A DNA stretch of 64,000 nucleotides from Syntrophobacter sp963666995 (GTDB taxonomy: Bacteria; Desulfobacterota; Syntrophobacteria; Syntrophobacterales; Syntrophobacteraceae). The stretch is taken from NCBI GenBank assembly GCA_963666995.1, contig OY762941.1, forward strand, positions 2,728,001 to 2,792,000, read 5' to 3'. Position 1 is the first letter of the stretch. The number at the start of each line of letters is the position of its first letter. Of the stretch, positions 8,702 to 18,000 are shown one piece after another. Made by a program: the position numbers and the translations under genes. The notes beneath the pieces were generated by a model. That model searched no databases and had not been told where the DNA came from. It saw only the letters and a list, made by a program, of their open reading frames with translations.

Positions 8702-9139
8702 CTAAGATAACTGTTTTGCCTCGGCTTCACTCAGGACCATGCGCGCTTTGGCCAGGGCGGCATACAGTCTTTCGACCTTGGGGAGGTTCTTCCCGATCAG
8801 GGCCTTCAGGAGATCGCCCTCCAGTTCCGCCACATCGAGGCGCTTGTAATAATCCATTGTCTCTTTGAGGTGGGCCAGCACGATCTTACCCGTCAGGATG
8901 GGATGGTTGTTGGTCACGTTTGCGTCTTTGAACCTCGTGCCGTGTTCCAGTTCGACCTCGAGTCCGGCGCGAAAATCTTCCAGCGGGATTTCCATCTTCT
9001 CGGTGTTGACTTCCTTTAGAATCCGGGCAGCCTCCTCGGGCAGGACCGAGCCGTCGGACTTCTCCGTCCAGTCTCTCATCTGGAGCGCCTTGCATACCCG
9101 TTTTACTTCCTGAATACTTATATACTCCGGCAATTCCAT
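8702..9139 (-). CDS. Small conserved protein, possibly DUF5661-type
   Basis: A 145-residue soluble protein, charged and largely helical. The C-terminal half contains a segment of the form ILTGKIVLAHLKETMDYYKRL, which resembles the HLKE..DYY.RL pattern of a small uncharacterised family (DUF5661, from memory). No catalytic motif or membrane segment is visible. The start at 9139 is chosen because AAAGGAGGAGTTCG directly precedes it; an ATG ten codons further upstream has no such site. It stands alone, between two non-coding stretches of about 250 bases. Function unknown. Confidence 0.7.
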   Translation of the reverse strand: MELPEYISIQEVKRVCKALQMRDWTEKSDGSVLPEEAARILKEVNTEKMEIPLEDFRAGLEVELEHGTRFKDANVTNNHPILTGKIVLAHLKETMDYYKRLDVAELEGDLLKALIGKNLPKVERLYAALAKARMVLSEAEAKQLS

Positions 9140-9402
9140 CGAACTCCTCCTTTTTTGAGCGTTATCCAACTGTTCCAGCGACCGGAAAGCGACCTTGGAG
9201 CGAGGATTCCCGAAAACTCCCTCCAGCGCACGGAAGACAGCCTTTCGGGGACGGTCGTTCCCGCCTCAACTCACTTCTTGCGCGTCCCGCCTTCAACTTT
9301 CGGGACTGTTGCCTAAACAGAATCCAAATGAAAAATGAACCGTTTCTCCGGAAACGTCACTGCGGCGGGGCAGCCGTCCGGCGAATGGGCACCAGGAGGC
9401 AA

Positions 9403-9957
9403 TCAACACCGGCACTCCTTTATTCTCCGGCATATCTCGCCGAATATGTCGCTCAGGTAAAGAACCCCCAGGACTTTCCTGCCGTTGGCCACGATCAACG
9501 ATTGATAGGATCCCATCACCATGTGGTTGATGGCTTCCTCTACGGAAGCTTCCGCTTCCACCCGTTCGTTTGCACTGATCGGCTGCATTATTTCCTTTAC
9601 GCTCACTTCGGCGGCTTTTTGGCACAGGTCTTCAAAGGGCTGCCGCCAAAGTCCGTAAGTTTCCAGCACAGACCTGAAAATCTCCGGGTTGAGCTCGTGA
9701 GAGGATACTTCTCCCGAAGAATACAAATCCTTGTAACGGGGTTCAAGGCCCATAAAGACATCCCAAAGGCTCACCTTGCCCACAATTTGGTCGTCGGCGT
9801 CGAGGACCAGTATGGCGAGGTGCCCATCCCGTTTGAGGCGCACTTTATTCCTCGCCTCCTCCATCCGGACAACGGTCTCATAAAGAGTGGCGTCTTCGGA
9901 AACGGTTGCATATTCATCAATGGGGACCATCAGGTCCCTGGTTTTTTTTTGCTTCAT
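9403..9957 (-). CDS. CBS-domain-pair protein
   Basis: Contains two CBS modules, which usually bind adenine nucleotides and act as energy or ligand sensors. The first module begins TRDLMVPIDEYATVSEDATLYETV (residues ~5-28), and its body HLAILVLDADDQIVGKVSLWDVF is clear. The second begins VKEIMQPISANERVEAEASVEEAI, with QSLIVANGRKVLGVLYLSDIF. The insert between them (about 45 residues, helical) is longer than in minimal CBS pairs. No fused catalytic domain is present. The start at 9957 is tentative; an alternative ATG lies nine codons upstream and neither has a strong ribosome site. Confidence 0.85.
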   Translation of the reverse strand: MKQKKTRDLMVPIDEYATVSEDATLYETVVRMEEARNKVRLKRDGHLAILVLDADDQIVGKVSLWDVFMGLEPRYKDLYSSGEVSSHELNPEIFRSVLETYGLWRQPFEDLCQKAAEVSVKEIMQPISANERVEAEASVEEAINHMVMGSYQSLIVANGRKVLGVLYLSDIFGEICRRIKECRC

Positions 9958-10361
9958 CTTCAAACCATGGAGACTGGGGGGCATTGTGTGAACGATGCAC
10001 CCTCATTCCCACAAACGGAGATATTCCCGCATCCGGGCGGGGAACCCCGTCAAAAGAGACTTGTTTCAATGTTCACCGTCAATCGGCATGCCGCTATCAT
10101 TTACTCCGTAATATAAGAACTGTGCTTCTGGAAGGGATCTTTCCCGGCGGAGAAATACCGGAGCGGCTGAGAAGAATGAGGGAGCCGAATCGTGGGACAG
10201 CCGGCCGCGGGACTTCCCAATGCCGGAAGTATGTTCCCGAATCTACCGTATTATGGTCCCGGCGCGGCTTTCCGCGTAAGGAAGTCCCCACCGGATTATC
10301 GTTCATGTTCAGGGCATGGAGGATACCGTCCACCTTCATGAGGGACCCGAAAGAGGACTTA

Positions 10362-10542
10362 GGGCTTGTCCGTAAATAGGCCTTTTAGGGATAGCGCCGG
10401 ATTTTGAGACCGATTTTGGTCGCGACGATTGAGCAAAACCGCAGGCGTAGCTGGACTACGTTGAGGATTTTGCGATTGAGGAGCGGCCGAAGTGGGCCAA
10501 AAGCCGGATGCGAGCACAAAGGATTTATTTACGGACAAGCCC
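10362..10542 (+). mobile_element. 181-bp MITE, copy 1, with TTA target duplication
   Basis: A non-coding element with terminal inverted repeats GGGCTTGTCCGTAAAT and its complement at the other end, flanked by TTA on both sides (10359-10361 and 10543-10545). A second copy of the same length lies inverted at 15243-15423 and differs at about four positions by eye. GGG ends with a 3-base TNA duplication match what is known for IS5-family elements of the ISL2 type, so this is probably a non-autonomous derivative. No transposase gene is in the window. Confidence 0.85.
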
Positions 10543-10718
10543 TTAGACTGGAGGGAATAAAAGTGCGAGTCTTGCTTTTCGGCAAGTCATTGGAAATTCG
10601 GCCGGACGGCCGGCGGCGGAGCGAAGATTATTGCCTCACGGTTTCCGGCTCTGGTGGAAACCCGGCCCTGAAGAGCGGTCTTCCGCCGAGACCTTTGTCC
10701 TGCCCCTCCTCTCGGTCA

Positions 10719-13058
10719 TCAGCCGTTGTTTTCCTTCGGCCCGACATCCTCGGGAAATCCAAAAAAACCGATTCCGTACTGTTCCTGAGAGTCCTGATAA
10801 ACATGGAAAAGACGCCCCTGTGTGCACGATGGGACGTGAATCACCCTTGCGATGCCGGCAAAGACTTCCAAATCAGGAACCACGGACCCAAGAGAGTTGG
10901 GAGCCGTTGTGAAGAAGTCCTCCCGGAAAATGGTGTCCGACTGGCCGGGATAAATGGCCAGGGGGACAATCCTGGCCTCGATGAGATCATTGAAAAAATG
11001 GGTGCCGTATGAAACTTCGGGGATCGATCCGTCCTCCTCGAAGGCTATTTCACCCAGAATCAGCGTGTGGTTTATGTCGTGGTAACCAACCTTCACTCCG
11101 AGATTCACGTCATTGCTGCCCCACCGCACGGGGCCGAAAAGTGCAAAACGCTTTCCCGCAAGGGCCCTGTTTATCCCGCTCACCACCTGAACCACCCGTA
11201 TCCTTTCATCGTAGGTCGAAAGCTGAGCGTAAGCCTTGGGGTCTATGTAGACGATATACTCGATGTTCTTCACAATGCTGCTCGACACGCCCTCCTTCTT
11301 GGTGAAAAGGATTTGGTCCCGGGAAATGTTCCTGGGAACGGTCACTTTCCCGAACGTTTCGCCGACCGCCAAAGAACGACACTGCAGGATGTACAGTCTC
11401 TCGTCGTCCCACGCAAATTCGACATCCACCGGGCAGCCGTAGGCTCGCTCCAACTCCCTGAGAACCTTTTTCATCAACGGGACAAAGGGTGTTTTGGCAA
11501 GAAAGTTGTCAAACGTGACGCAACTTTGCTGGGGGTTTATTTCCCGGCTTTTGAAAAGGGGCGCCGCGAGATGGCCTTCCTCTTCCGTAGAGACGGCGTA
11601 GTACAGGTCGGGATGATGGGTCTCGGCAAACAGATCGACGAAGGAAACGGACTCGATCCTCCCTTTTTCGAGGTTCAGGGCATCGATGATTCTTTGCGAG
11701 TATTTACGGATTTTCTCACTATCGATTTCCGGCCGCAAAGAGGGATGGCTGAGCGGGATCATCCTCGGGTAGTCCGGGCCGGTACGATCGACAGCCCTTG
11801 TCCCAAGGCCCATGACGAGCCTCACCAAACCATCTTCCGCTTTGATCCGGGGAGTCCACGCATGCAGGTTCACTGAAAATGCCACCCCCGCCGCGAACGG
11901 GAAGAAATACCGCCCGAAGCGTCGACCGACCACCTTCTGAACCAAAATACTCATTCGCTCGTCATAATCGAGCAGATTATGGTCCCGCCTGTAGAGAATC
12001 GCCGCGGGACCGTAGGTGCTCATGAAAACCTTCTTGAATGCGCGTACGAAATCTTTCAGCCGCGAATCGAGATCCCCCTGGTTGGTGATGAAAATGGAAT
12101 CGTACTTTCCGGAAAAAGTATGGCCGAGATTGTCCTCCAGAAAACTCGATGAACGGGCTATCAACGGGTGTTCACCGATCTTTTCCAGAAAAGACCGGAA
12201 ATCCTTCATGACGTCAGGCGGAAAGGCGGCTTCTTCCAGAACTTCGGCCACCTTTCCGTATTCCCTCTCAATGGCTTCCCTGCTCTTGTACTTCTGGCTG
12301 TGAAAGGAATGGAGGTTGTTGTAGTCGAGAAAATCCGTCAGGATCCCGGAATTGAAAAAATAGGAATCGGGGAAAACCACGTATTTTTCCAGTTCGGGGT
12401 CTTTGTGCCTCCACTGCGGCAGAAGTATCCTCGATGCCAGGAAGACGCCTGCCGCTTTGCCCCCGATCTTGCCTGCCCTTCGACGGTCCCAGTAGGAGTG
12501 GTCCATGAGGGTGTCGATGTCGCGAACCGTGATGTATTTCTTGGCGATTCCTATGAACGGAAGCTGATTCGAGATAAAGCGGCTAATGAGCGCCACCCTG
12601 ACCCCTTCGGCTTCGTCCGGCGAAATGTGCAAAGGGCTCTCCGGTATATCGCAAAATTCCTTTACGGCGTGCTTGATCCTGTACGCGGAAAGCCCTTCGG
12701 CATTTACCGCCTGATGGAGCTTGTGGAAGGCGTCTTTCTTCCTCGCAAGATTGATGTAATTCTCAATCTGCTCGGTGTTGAAGTGTTGGGCGAAATAAAA
12801 ATCCGCCAGTGCCGCGGCGTATTCCTTCGCACTTGCCGGGAACGAGCTGCTCCCTTCGGACAACGTTGCATGCCCCTCGGGAAGAACGCGATTGAGTTCC
12901 TCCGCTTTCTCTTTGTCCAAAGCGGACAGCAGCAGTTGGCGGACTTCACCGACGAGGTGCGGATACTCCATCATTGACTGGTAAAGGCGGTAGGTCCTCA
13001 CGAGGTTCTTGACCCCGGCGCCGGTGAAAATCTCTTCATTTTTCGGATTCAGATGCAT
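10719..13058 (-). CDS. PEP/pyruvate-binding (PPDK-type ATP-grasp) domain protein
   Basis: Large protein (about 779 residues) whose middle region reads as the nucleotide- and pyruvate-binding ATP-grasp domain of pyruvate phosphate dikinase and PEP synthase. Visible signatures are GGKAAGVFLASRIL near residue 200, PLIARSSSFLEDNLGHTFSGKYDSIF and the ATP-grasp strand VDVEFAWDDERLYILQCRS. The N-terminal ~200 residues are helical and specific to this subgroup. The phosphohistidine swivel domain and the PEP-binding barrel of true PPDK/PEP synthase are not visible, so it probably does not make PEP by itself. The start is uncertain: the frame opens with a TTG at 13118, but the ATG at 13058 is preferred because a hairpin lies between them. 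It follows glutamate dehydrogenase on the same strand. Confidence 0.8.
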   Translation of the reverse strand: MHLNPKNEEIFTGAGVKNLVRTYRLYQSMMEYPHLVGEVRQLLLSALDKEKAEELNRVLPEGHATLSEGSSSFPASAKEYAAALADFYFAQHFNTEQIENYINLARKKDAFHKLHQAVNAEGLSAYRIKHAVKEFCDIPESPLHISPDEAEGVRVALISRFISNQLPFIGIAKKYITVRDIDTLMDHSYWDRRRAGKIGGKAAGVFLASRILLPQWRHKDPELEKYVVFPDSYFFNSGILTDFLDYNNLHSFHSQKYKSREAIEREYGKVAEVLEEAAFPPDVMKDFRSFLEKIGEHPLIARSSSFLEDNLGHTFSGKYDSIFITNQGDLDSRLKDFVRAFKKVFMSTYGPAAILYRRDHNLLDYDERMSILVQKVVGRRFGRYFFPFAAGVAFSVNLHAWTPRIKAEDGLVRLVMGLGTRAVDRTGPDYPRMIPLSHPSLRPEIDSEKIRKYSQRIIDALNLEKGRIESVSFVDLFAETHHPDLYYAVSTEEEGHLAAPLFKSREINPQQSCVTFDNFLAKTPFVPLMKKVLRELERAYGCPVDVEFAWDDERLYILQCRSLAVGETFGKVTVPRNISRDQILFTKKEGVSSSIVKNIEYIVYIDPKAYAQLSTYDERIRVVQVVSGINRALAGKRFALFGPVRWGSNDVNLGVKVGYHDINHTLILGEIAFEEDGSIPEVSYGTHFFNDLIEARIVPLAIYPGQSDTIFREDFFTTAPNSLGSVVPDLEVFAGIARVIHVPSCTQGRLFHVYQDSQEQYGIGFFGFPEDVGPKENNG

Positions 13059-13203
13059 TGGGACCCGCACGAAGGTGGTGATCCCGGGTGGATTTCCCAC
13101 CCGGAAATCGGATTGCAAAACCGGCTCAGCGCTCGTTCATCCGATTGCGCCGATGCCCGGCAAATTCACTCATTACGCTAATCTTGTCCGGCAGTCCCGG
13201 ACT

Positions 13204-14454
13204 TTACACCCAACCGCGAAGCTTGCATGCTTCGGCAACACGGGCCACCGATACGAGGTATGCGGCTTCACGCATATTGACCTTGCTTCGTCCGCTCATT
13301 TCGTGGACGCTCCTGAAAGCTCGCGTCATCACCTTGTCAAGCCTCCAGTGCACTTCCTGCAACTCCCAGTAGAGATTGTAGGCGTTCTGAACCTGTTCGA
13401 AGTAGGAGACGGTCACACCACCGGCGTTCGCCAAAAAGTCAGGTAGAACCATGACTCCGTTGTTGTCAAGAATAACGTCGGCTTCCGGCGTGGTGGGACC
13501 GTTGGCCAGTTCGCAGCTTATTTTGCACCGGATTGTTCCCGCGTTCGCCTGAGTGATGGCATTCTCGAGAGCGGCCGGAAAAAGGACGGTCACTTCCAAC
13601 CCCAGGAGTTCGTCATTGGTGATGACATCGGTGCCGGGAAATCCCTTCAGCACTCCGTTCTTCAACTTATAGTCGACGAGCGCTTTGGCATCTATTCCCT
13701 TCGGATTGTAGACACCCCCCTTGGAATCGGATGCCGCGACCAGCTTCATCCCGAGGATTTCCTCCCCGAGCAGAGCGGCATACTGTCCGGCGTTTCCGAA
13801 ACCCATGACGGCCATGGTCTTCCCCTTGAGGTCGATCCCGGAAACCAGGGCCGCTTCTCTCGTCACATAGATGCCTCCCCTTGCAGTGGCATCGTTGCGT
13901 CCCTGGGATCCTCCCAGGGAAATGGGCTTGCCGGTGATGACGCCGGGGTGGTTCTCTCCCTGGATTTTTTCATACTCGTCCATCATCCAGGCCATGATCT
14001 GGGGAGTGGTGTAGACATCGGGGGCGGGCACGTCTTTGGTCACTCCAAGCGATTTGGCGAACGCCCGGATGTAGGCACGAGCCAGCCGCTCCTTTTCACC
14101 TTCGGAGAATTCCTTGGGATTGCATATGATGCCGCCTTTGCCGCCTCCCAGGGGGATATCCACCACTGAAGTCTTCCAGGTCATCCATGCCGCCAGCGCC
14201 CTCACCGTGTCGATGGTTTCCTGGGGATGCCAGCGAATGCCGCCCTTGGCGGGGCCGCGGGCCGTGTTGTACTGGACGCGGAAAGCATGGAAGATTTTCG
14301 TTGACCCATCATCCATCTTGACAGGAAGCGTCACCTTTATTTCCTTCATGGGCCAGCGCAGCAATTCATGCGTGGCCGGGTCGAGGCCCAGCTTTTCAGC
14401 AGCGCGATCGAGTTGCTGTTGAGCGATTCTGAACGGGTTGAACTTGTCATCCAT
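13204..14454 (-). CDS. Glutamate dehydrogenase (Glu/Leu/Phe/Val dehydrogenase family)
   Basis: Interconverts glutamate and 2-oxoglutarate plus ammonia with NAD(P). The 416-residue length fits the hexameric class. Seen in order are the dimerisation region, the substrate motif PLGGGKGGIICNP with its Lys near residue 100, the catalytic segment DVPAPDVYTTPQIMAWMMDEY, the Rossmann motif MGFGNAGQYAA and the C-terminal FLANAGGVTVSYFEWVQ-like region (here SYFEQVQNAYN). The start at 14454 follows ACAGGAG at a good distance; the frame is open for 24 more codons upstream without such a site. Cofactor preference cannot be assigned safely. It lies upstream of, and co-directional with, the ATP-grasp protein. 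Confidence 0.93.
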   Translation of the reverse strand: MDDKFNPFRIAQQQLDRAAEKLGLDPATHELLRWPMKEIKVTLPVKMDDGSTKIFHAFRVQYNTARGPAKGGIRWHPQETIDTVRALAAWMTWKTSVVDIPLGGGKGGIICNPKEFSEGEKERLARAYIRAFAKSLGVTKDVPAPDVYTTPQIMAWMMDEYEKIQGENHPGVITGKPISLGGSQGRNDATARGGIYVTREAALVSGIDLKGKTMAVMGFGNAGQYAALLGEEILGMKLVAASDSKGGVYNPKGIDAKALVDYKLKNGVLKGFPGTDVITNDELLGLEVTVLFPAALENAITQANAGTIRCKISCELANGPTTPEADVILDNNGVMVLPDFLANAGGVTVSYFEQVQNAYNLYWELQEVHWRLDKVMTRAFRSVHEMSGRSKVNMREAAYLVSVARVAEACKLRGWV

Positions 14455-14800
14455 AGAATGCTCCTGTTGTAATGAACCATCGCATGTCTTTAAGGATTCA
14501 CATACGCATATCCCCGGGATATGCATTCCCGGCCGTCCGGTAACGGGGGAAAACCGCCCGCTTGCCGATCGATCGGGTTATACGCTCCCATCCGGACAGC
14601 TCCATCACTTGCTTCCCCTCCCGCGGGAGGGTGCGGAGGAGCGGGCCTGTTGCCCAAAGGAAAAGTCGAGGCCAGATGAAATCAGGATTTGTCATTCCGG
14701 CGAACACTCATGGCCTTTCGGCCACAACGAACAATGAAAAAATTTCTGCCTAAATCGAGGCAGGGTATACGTTAAACGGCAATTCCTTTTTTCATATAAA

Positions 14801-14880
14801 AGCCGGAATCCAGGCTCTCTGAAATTATTGAGTAATTCCAATTAACGACACTGGACCCCGGCTTTCGCCGGGGTGACGTT
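14801..14880. repeat. Twin-hairpin intergenic repeat, copy 1
   Basis: Contains AGCCGGAATCCAGG, then a near-constant core (GAAATTATTG, TAATTCCAATTAACGACA), then CTGGACCCCGGCTTTCGCCGGGGTGACG, which folds as a hairpin. Similar copies lie at about 48769-48864 (inverted) and 57917-58009. In this copy the first hairpin arm is eroded. The flanking 14455-14800 and 14881-15082 hold shorter repeated pieces (for example GGCCTGTTGCCCAAAGGAAA near 14644) and no gene. Confidence 0.75.
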
Positions 14881-15082
14881 TCTGGACAAACGGCTCATTT
14901 TTCACCTGGATTCTGTTAAAGTAACAGGCCGGAGCCTGGTACTCCCATTGCTGCTGAGTGAACACCTCCCGGTGTTCCCGTCAAGCCCGGGAACCTGAAA
15001 CGCTTCCCGGGCAATCATGCGTCATTCTTATCCGGACGACGCCTCTCTTGAACGAGACGGAAGGCCGTCGGAAATATCCAAC

Positions 15083-15240
15083 CTGATTTGAGCGATCTTC
15101 TCCCCCCTCCCCTCGCCCCTCCCGCCAGGGGAGGGGAATCGGCGTTTAGCTCCTCCCCCTTGACGGGGGAGGCGGGTGGGGGTGTGATTCACTGAAGACA
15201 TGCCGGCCACGGCGGCATCTCCTGTGGAATCGCTCAGATT
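15083..15240. repeat. GC-rich terminal-inverted-repeat element, copy B
   Basis: Starts CTGATTTGAGCGATC and ends GAATCGCTCAGATT, with the interior hairpins CTCCCGCCAGGGGAGGGG and CTCCCCCTTGACGGGGGAGG. It is the compact version of copy A at 5659. The 181-bp MITE copy 2 is inserted exactly at its right end, in the TAA that follows CAGAT in copy A too, so the MITE arrived after this element. Confidence 0.75.
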
Positions 15241-15242
15241 AA

Positions 15243-15423
15243 GGGCTTGTCCGTAAATAAATCCTTTGTGCTCGCATCCGGCTTTTGGCCCACTTTGGCC
15301 GCTTCTCAATCGCAAAATCCTCAACGTAGTCCAGCTACGCCTGCGGTTTTGCTCAATCGTCGCGACCAAAATCGGTCTCAAAATCCGGTGCGATCCCTAA
15401 AAGGCCTATTTACGGACAAGCCC
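15243..15423 (-). mobile_element. 181-bp MITE, copy 2, inverted, with TAA target duplication
   Basis: Same 181-bp sequence as 10362-10542 in opposite orientation, differing at about four positions. It is flanked by TAA at 15240-15242 and 15424-15426, the complement of the TTA seen around copy 1, so both insertions chose the same target. The following 15427-15762 hold no gene that I can support. Confidence 0.85.
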
Positions 15424-15762
15424 TAAGTATAATTCCTCATCCTGTAACTATAGCTTACAGGCAAGTATAGTACAGAGGCTTCGAGATAAGCAACCCATGA
15501 GAGAAGCCCTCGGCGCGTTTCGATACCCGATCTTGAGGACTCCGCGGATCTTCTGAATTACCGGAGCAATGGCTGGAAAATCGAAAGGGCGGAAATTATG
15601 TGGTCGCGACGCAGAAATGATGAGACGGCGATCCGGGCGAGACTGAAGCGAGCCCATGGCCGTGCACTTTCGAGATATCCTGAACGATTTGCCGGTCCTT
15701 GCCGATTGCCGGCAAGGCAGGCGTGCTGTGGCTCTTACGGGAGGCAAACAGGCGCCGCATAT

Positions 15763-16704
15763 CTAGTCGACAAGCCATACGGCCCTGTCTTTGGCTGCCT
15801 GAATCAGTTTGTTGCTGACGCGTCCCATATCGAATTCCTCGACAGTCGACAAACCTCTTCTTCCTACCACGATCGTCCCGTAATCTCCCCGTCTGGCTTC
15901 GTCAAGAATGGTCCCGGCCCGGCTGCTCACTCCGGTGACAATCCTGGTGGAAATCCGTTCGGGAGGGATACCGGCGGCGGTCAAGTCGTCGATTGCCTTC
16001 CGTATGACGGGTTTGACCTGCTGCACGGCCTCTTCCGTCCGCTTCTTCAGGTAATCTTCGGTGAATATCGGCTCATAGCCTTCCTGCCCGGCATCGAGCG
16101 AGCGAATGACGTGGATGAGGGTGATCCTGGGGGATGTCCCGCGAATCATTTTGCTGACGTGATCGACAGCGAGCATTGCCCCATCGGAAGAGTCGATGCC
16201 GACCAGGATATTGTTCGTTTCCGGCTGTCCTCCGACAAGCCACACGGAGGTGTTGGCGAGTTTGAGCACCAGCTTGTACGCGACGCCGCCAAGCGCGATG
16301 TCCTTAATCGCACTCAATCCCCGCCTGCCCAATATCACCGCTTTGTAGCCGCGAACCGACTCCGCACCGATGTCCCGGGCTATGCCTTCATTCCGTTCCC
16401 GCACTTCGGTCTTGACGGCATCCCCTGGAAACCCGGCGTCCATGAACACATGGGTTGCCCTGCTCATGAAATCACCGATCTTCTTCTCCTGTTGTTTTTC
16501 CCAACCCCTGACCGTCTGCACCTTCTGCCGCCATGCGGGGTCCTTTTCAAGATCCCAAAAGGCTTCCGGTACCTTGCTCATGATGTGCAGCAGAACCACT
16601 TCACTGCCGGCGGGCGGCAGAACCCCACTCACGTAATTGACGGTTTCAAAGGATTGATAAGAACCATCCACAACCAACAGGATTCTTCTCCGGTCATTGT
16701 TCAT
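15763..16704 (-). CDS. Tandem universal stress protein (two UspA domains)
   Basis: Two UspA domains in one 313-residue chain. Domain 1 starts RRILLVVDGSYQSFETVNYV and ends with the nucleotide motif VILGRRGLSAIKDIALGGVAYKLVL. Domain 2 starts NNILVGIDSSDGAMLAVDHV and ends IVVGRRGLSTVEEFDMGRVSNKLI. The G-2x-G-9x-G(S/V) type pattern suggests ATP binding, at least in one domain. A 40-residue insert rich in Trp, Lys and Gln sits in domain 1. It lies 14 bases after the HD-domain gene on the same strand and is probably co-transcribed with it. Likely a cytosolic stress or energy-status protein. Confidence 0.9.
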   Translation of the reverse strand: MNNDRRRILLVVDGSYQSFETVNYVSGVLPPAGSEVVLLHIMSKVPEAFWDLEKDPAWRQKVQTVRGWEKQQEKKIGDFMSRATHVFMDAGFPGDAVKTEVRERNEGIARDIGAESVRGYKAVILGRRGLSAIKDIALGGVAYKLVLKLANTSVWLVGGQPETNNILVGIDSSDGAMLAVDHVSKMIRGTSPRITLIHVIRSLDAGQEGYEPIFTEDYLKKRTEEAVQQVKPVIRKAIDDLTAAGIPPERISTRIVTGVSSRAGTILDEARRGDYGTIVVGRRGLSTVEEFDMGRVSNKLIQAAKDRAVWLVD

Positions 16705-16718
16705 TCTCCACCCTCGCT

Positions 16719-17486
16719 TTATTGAGCATGAACGTCTTCCTTGAAGTGCTGGACCAGGTAACGATAAATTTCCTTGCCTATGGCGATTCCCGTTTCAATG
16801 ATTTCCGGTCCGTACTGGCGGCCCGTGGGGGTTCGGAACGTATCTGCAATCCGGGCGGTGCCGGATATCCCCCAGGGGAACCTGTCGATGAGATCCCTGG
16901 GGCTGAGCCCCTGGTAATCGACCAGGTACCAGAGCGTGTGAAGAAAGGTGTCGGCTCCCCAGCGGAACTTATCGGCATCATAGAGGCAATCGCTGATTAA
17001 CTGGAACGCTGGACGCTTGCAGGTGTGCGGAGCGATAAACGCTTCGTGATTCCTGATAGCTCCGCATATGCATTGAATTTCGCTCTTGCTCAAGGGAAAG
17101 CCCCTGAGCACCTTTTCCGCTTCGATCGCCCCGGCCTCTGCGTGCTTGTCTTCATTGCGGCAAATATCGTGCAAAAGCCCTGTAAGCAGGCCGAGCAGCA
17201 TCAACCGCTCCACACCGAGCGGAGGGACCGAGTCGGATTCGATTTCAATCAGGATCAATGTGGCCGTGTCCATGCTGACGCGGGTGCTGTGAAACATGCC
17301 GTGCCCCAGGTCTTCTTTGAGCACGGGTTGAACGATGTTTCGAAGCTCAGCCACTATGGGATGGTTGAAGTACAGCTTTCGTGCAAAAGCGATTGGCGCC
17401 TTGAAACGGGTATAAAACTCGGGAATAGGGTGTTTGGATGCGATTCTTTCGGCTTCGCGCTGCAATCTCCGGGTGATCTCATTCAT
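16719..17486 (-). CDS. HD-domain phosphohydrolase
   Basis: A 255-residue protein with an HD metal-binding core: His in GHGMFHSTRVSMDTATLI near residue 75, the HD doublet in GLLTGLLHDICRNEDKHAEAG near residue 112, a further His in RNHEAF and an Asp in DCLYDADKF. HD proteins hydrolyse phosphate esters of nucleotides; the substrate here cannot be read. The open frame continues 83 codons upstream, but that part is Arg/Ser-rich and overlaps the preceding small gene in another frame, so the ATG at 17486 is chosen. It sits between a small unknown gene and the tandem universal stress protein on the same strand. Confidence 0.85.
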   Translation of the reverse strand: MNEITRRLQREAERIASKHPIPEFYTRFKAPIAFARKLYFNHPIVAELRNIVQPVLKEDLGHGMFHSTRVSMDTATLILIEIESDSVPPLGVERLMLLGLLTGLLHDICRNEDKHAEAGAIEAEKVLRGFPLSKSEIQCICGAIRNHEAFIAPHTCKRPAFQLISDCLYDADKFRWGADTFLHTLWYLVDYQGLSPRDLIDRFPWGISGTARIADTFRTPTGRQYGPEIIETGIAIGKEIYRYLVQHFKEDVHAQ

Positions 17487-17556
17487 GAGGTTGCTCTTCG
17501 GACGAAAGGGGGTAGCTCTGGACCTGACGCGTGCAAAGCAATCTTTCAGCGTGACT

Positions 17557-17823
17557 TTAATGCAATTCAAACTTTTCTGCAATGAGACGTCTGAAGCGCG
17601 GAGTGTAAATGAGATCGAACGTGGCTTCCTTGCCCGGAAATAATTGAAGCGCCTGAAAGCGGGTTGGGTGGACCAGCTTTTCCGCCTCCTCAAAAGACAG
17701 CGGCGACTGCGCGATGACCGACAGGGACAGGTCAACTATCCGCTGGAGTCGCCGCAGCCGCTTTTCTTCCTCGCGGCGGTCCGCCTCGGAATATTGCTGC
17801 TGGGTCTCAACTTCGTGCACCAT
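17557..17823 (-). CDS. Small hypothetical protein, 88 residues
   Basis: Highly charged N-terminal helix (EADRREEEKRLRRLQRIVDLSL) followed by a segment with a zipper-like pattern and the C-terminal TPRFRRLIAEKFELH. No cysteine pairs, signal or membrane segment. It lies 70 bases upstream of the HD-domain gene on the same strand and has the codon bias of neighbouring genes, so it is probably real. A family name cannot be given. Its compact size and location suggest a partner or regulator of the HD/universal stress pair; that is a guess. Confidence 0.55.
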   Translation of the reverse strand: MVHEVETQQQYSEADRREEEKRLRRLQRIVDLSLSVIAQSPLSFEEAEKLVHPTRFQALQLFPGKEATFDLIYTPRFRRLIAEKFELH

Positions 17824-18000
17824 GTTTTCACCGTGTTTTTATTGTCAAGACAATGGAAGCTGCCGGGAAGGGCGGCCCCTCAAGGTCAGACGAAAACTCA
17901 CCGCAGGGTGGATTCGCCAACCCTTCGACCCCGGTCCGTTTCCCCCCTGCAATTTCACAGTTGAAGGTTTCAAACCTCCCTCGCGCCGGGAGTGAGGGGT

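Noticed and set aside
10404..11012. Open frames whose N-terminal part is shared by both MITE copies (also at 15028-15381)
   Set aside because: The shared part is explained by the 181-bp repeat itself; the remainder is unrelated sequence, so these are not a transposase or a gene family.
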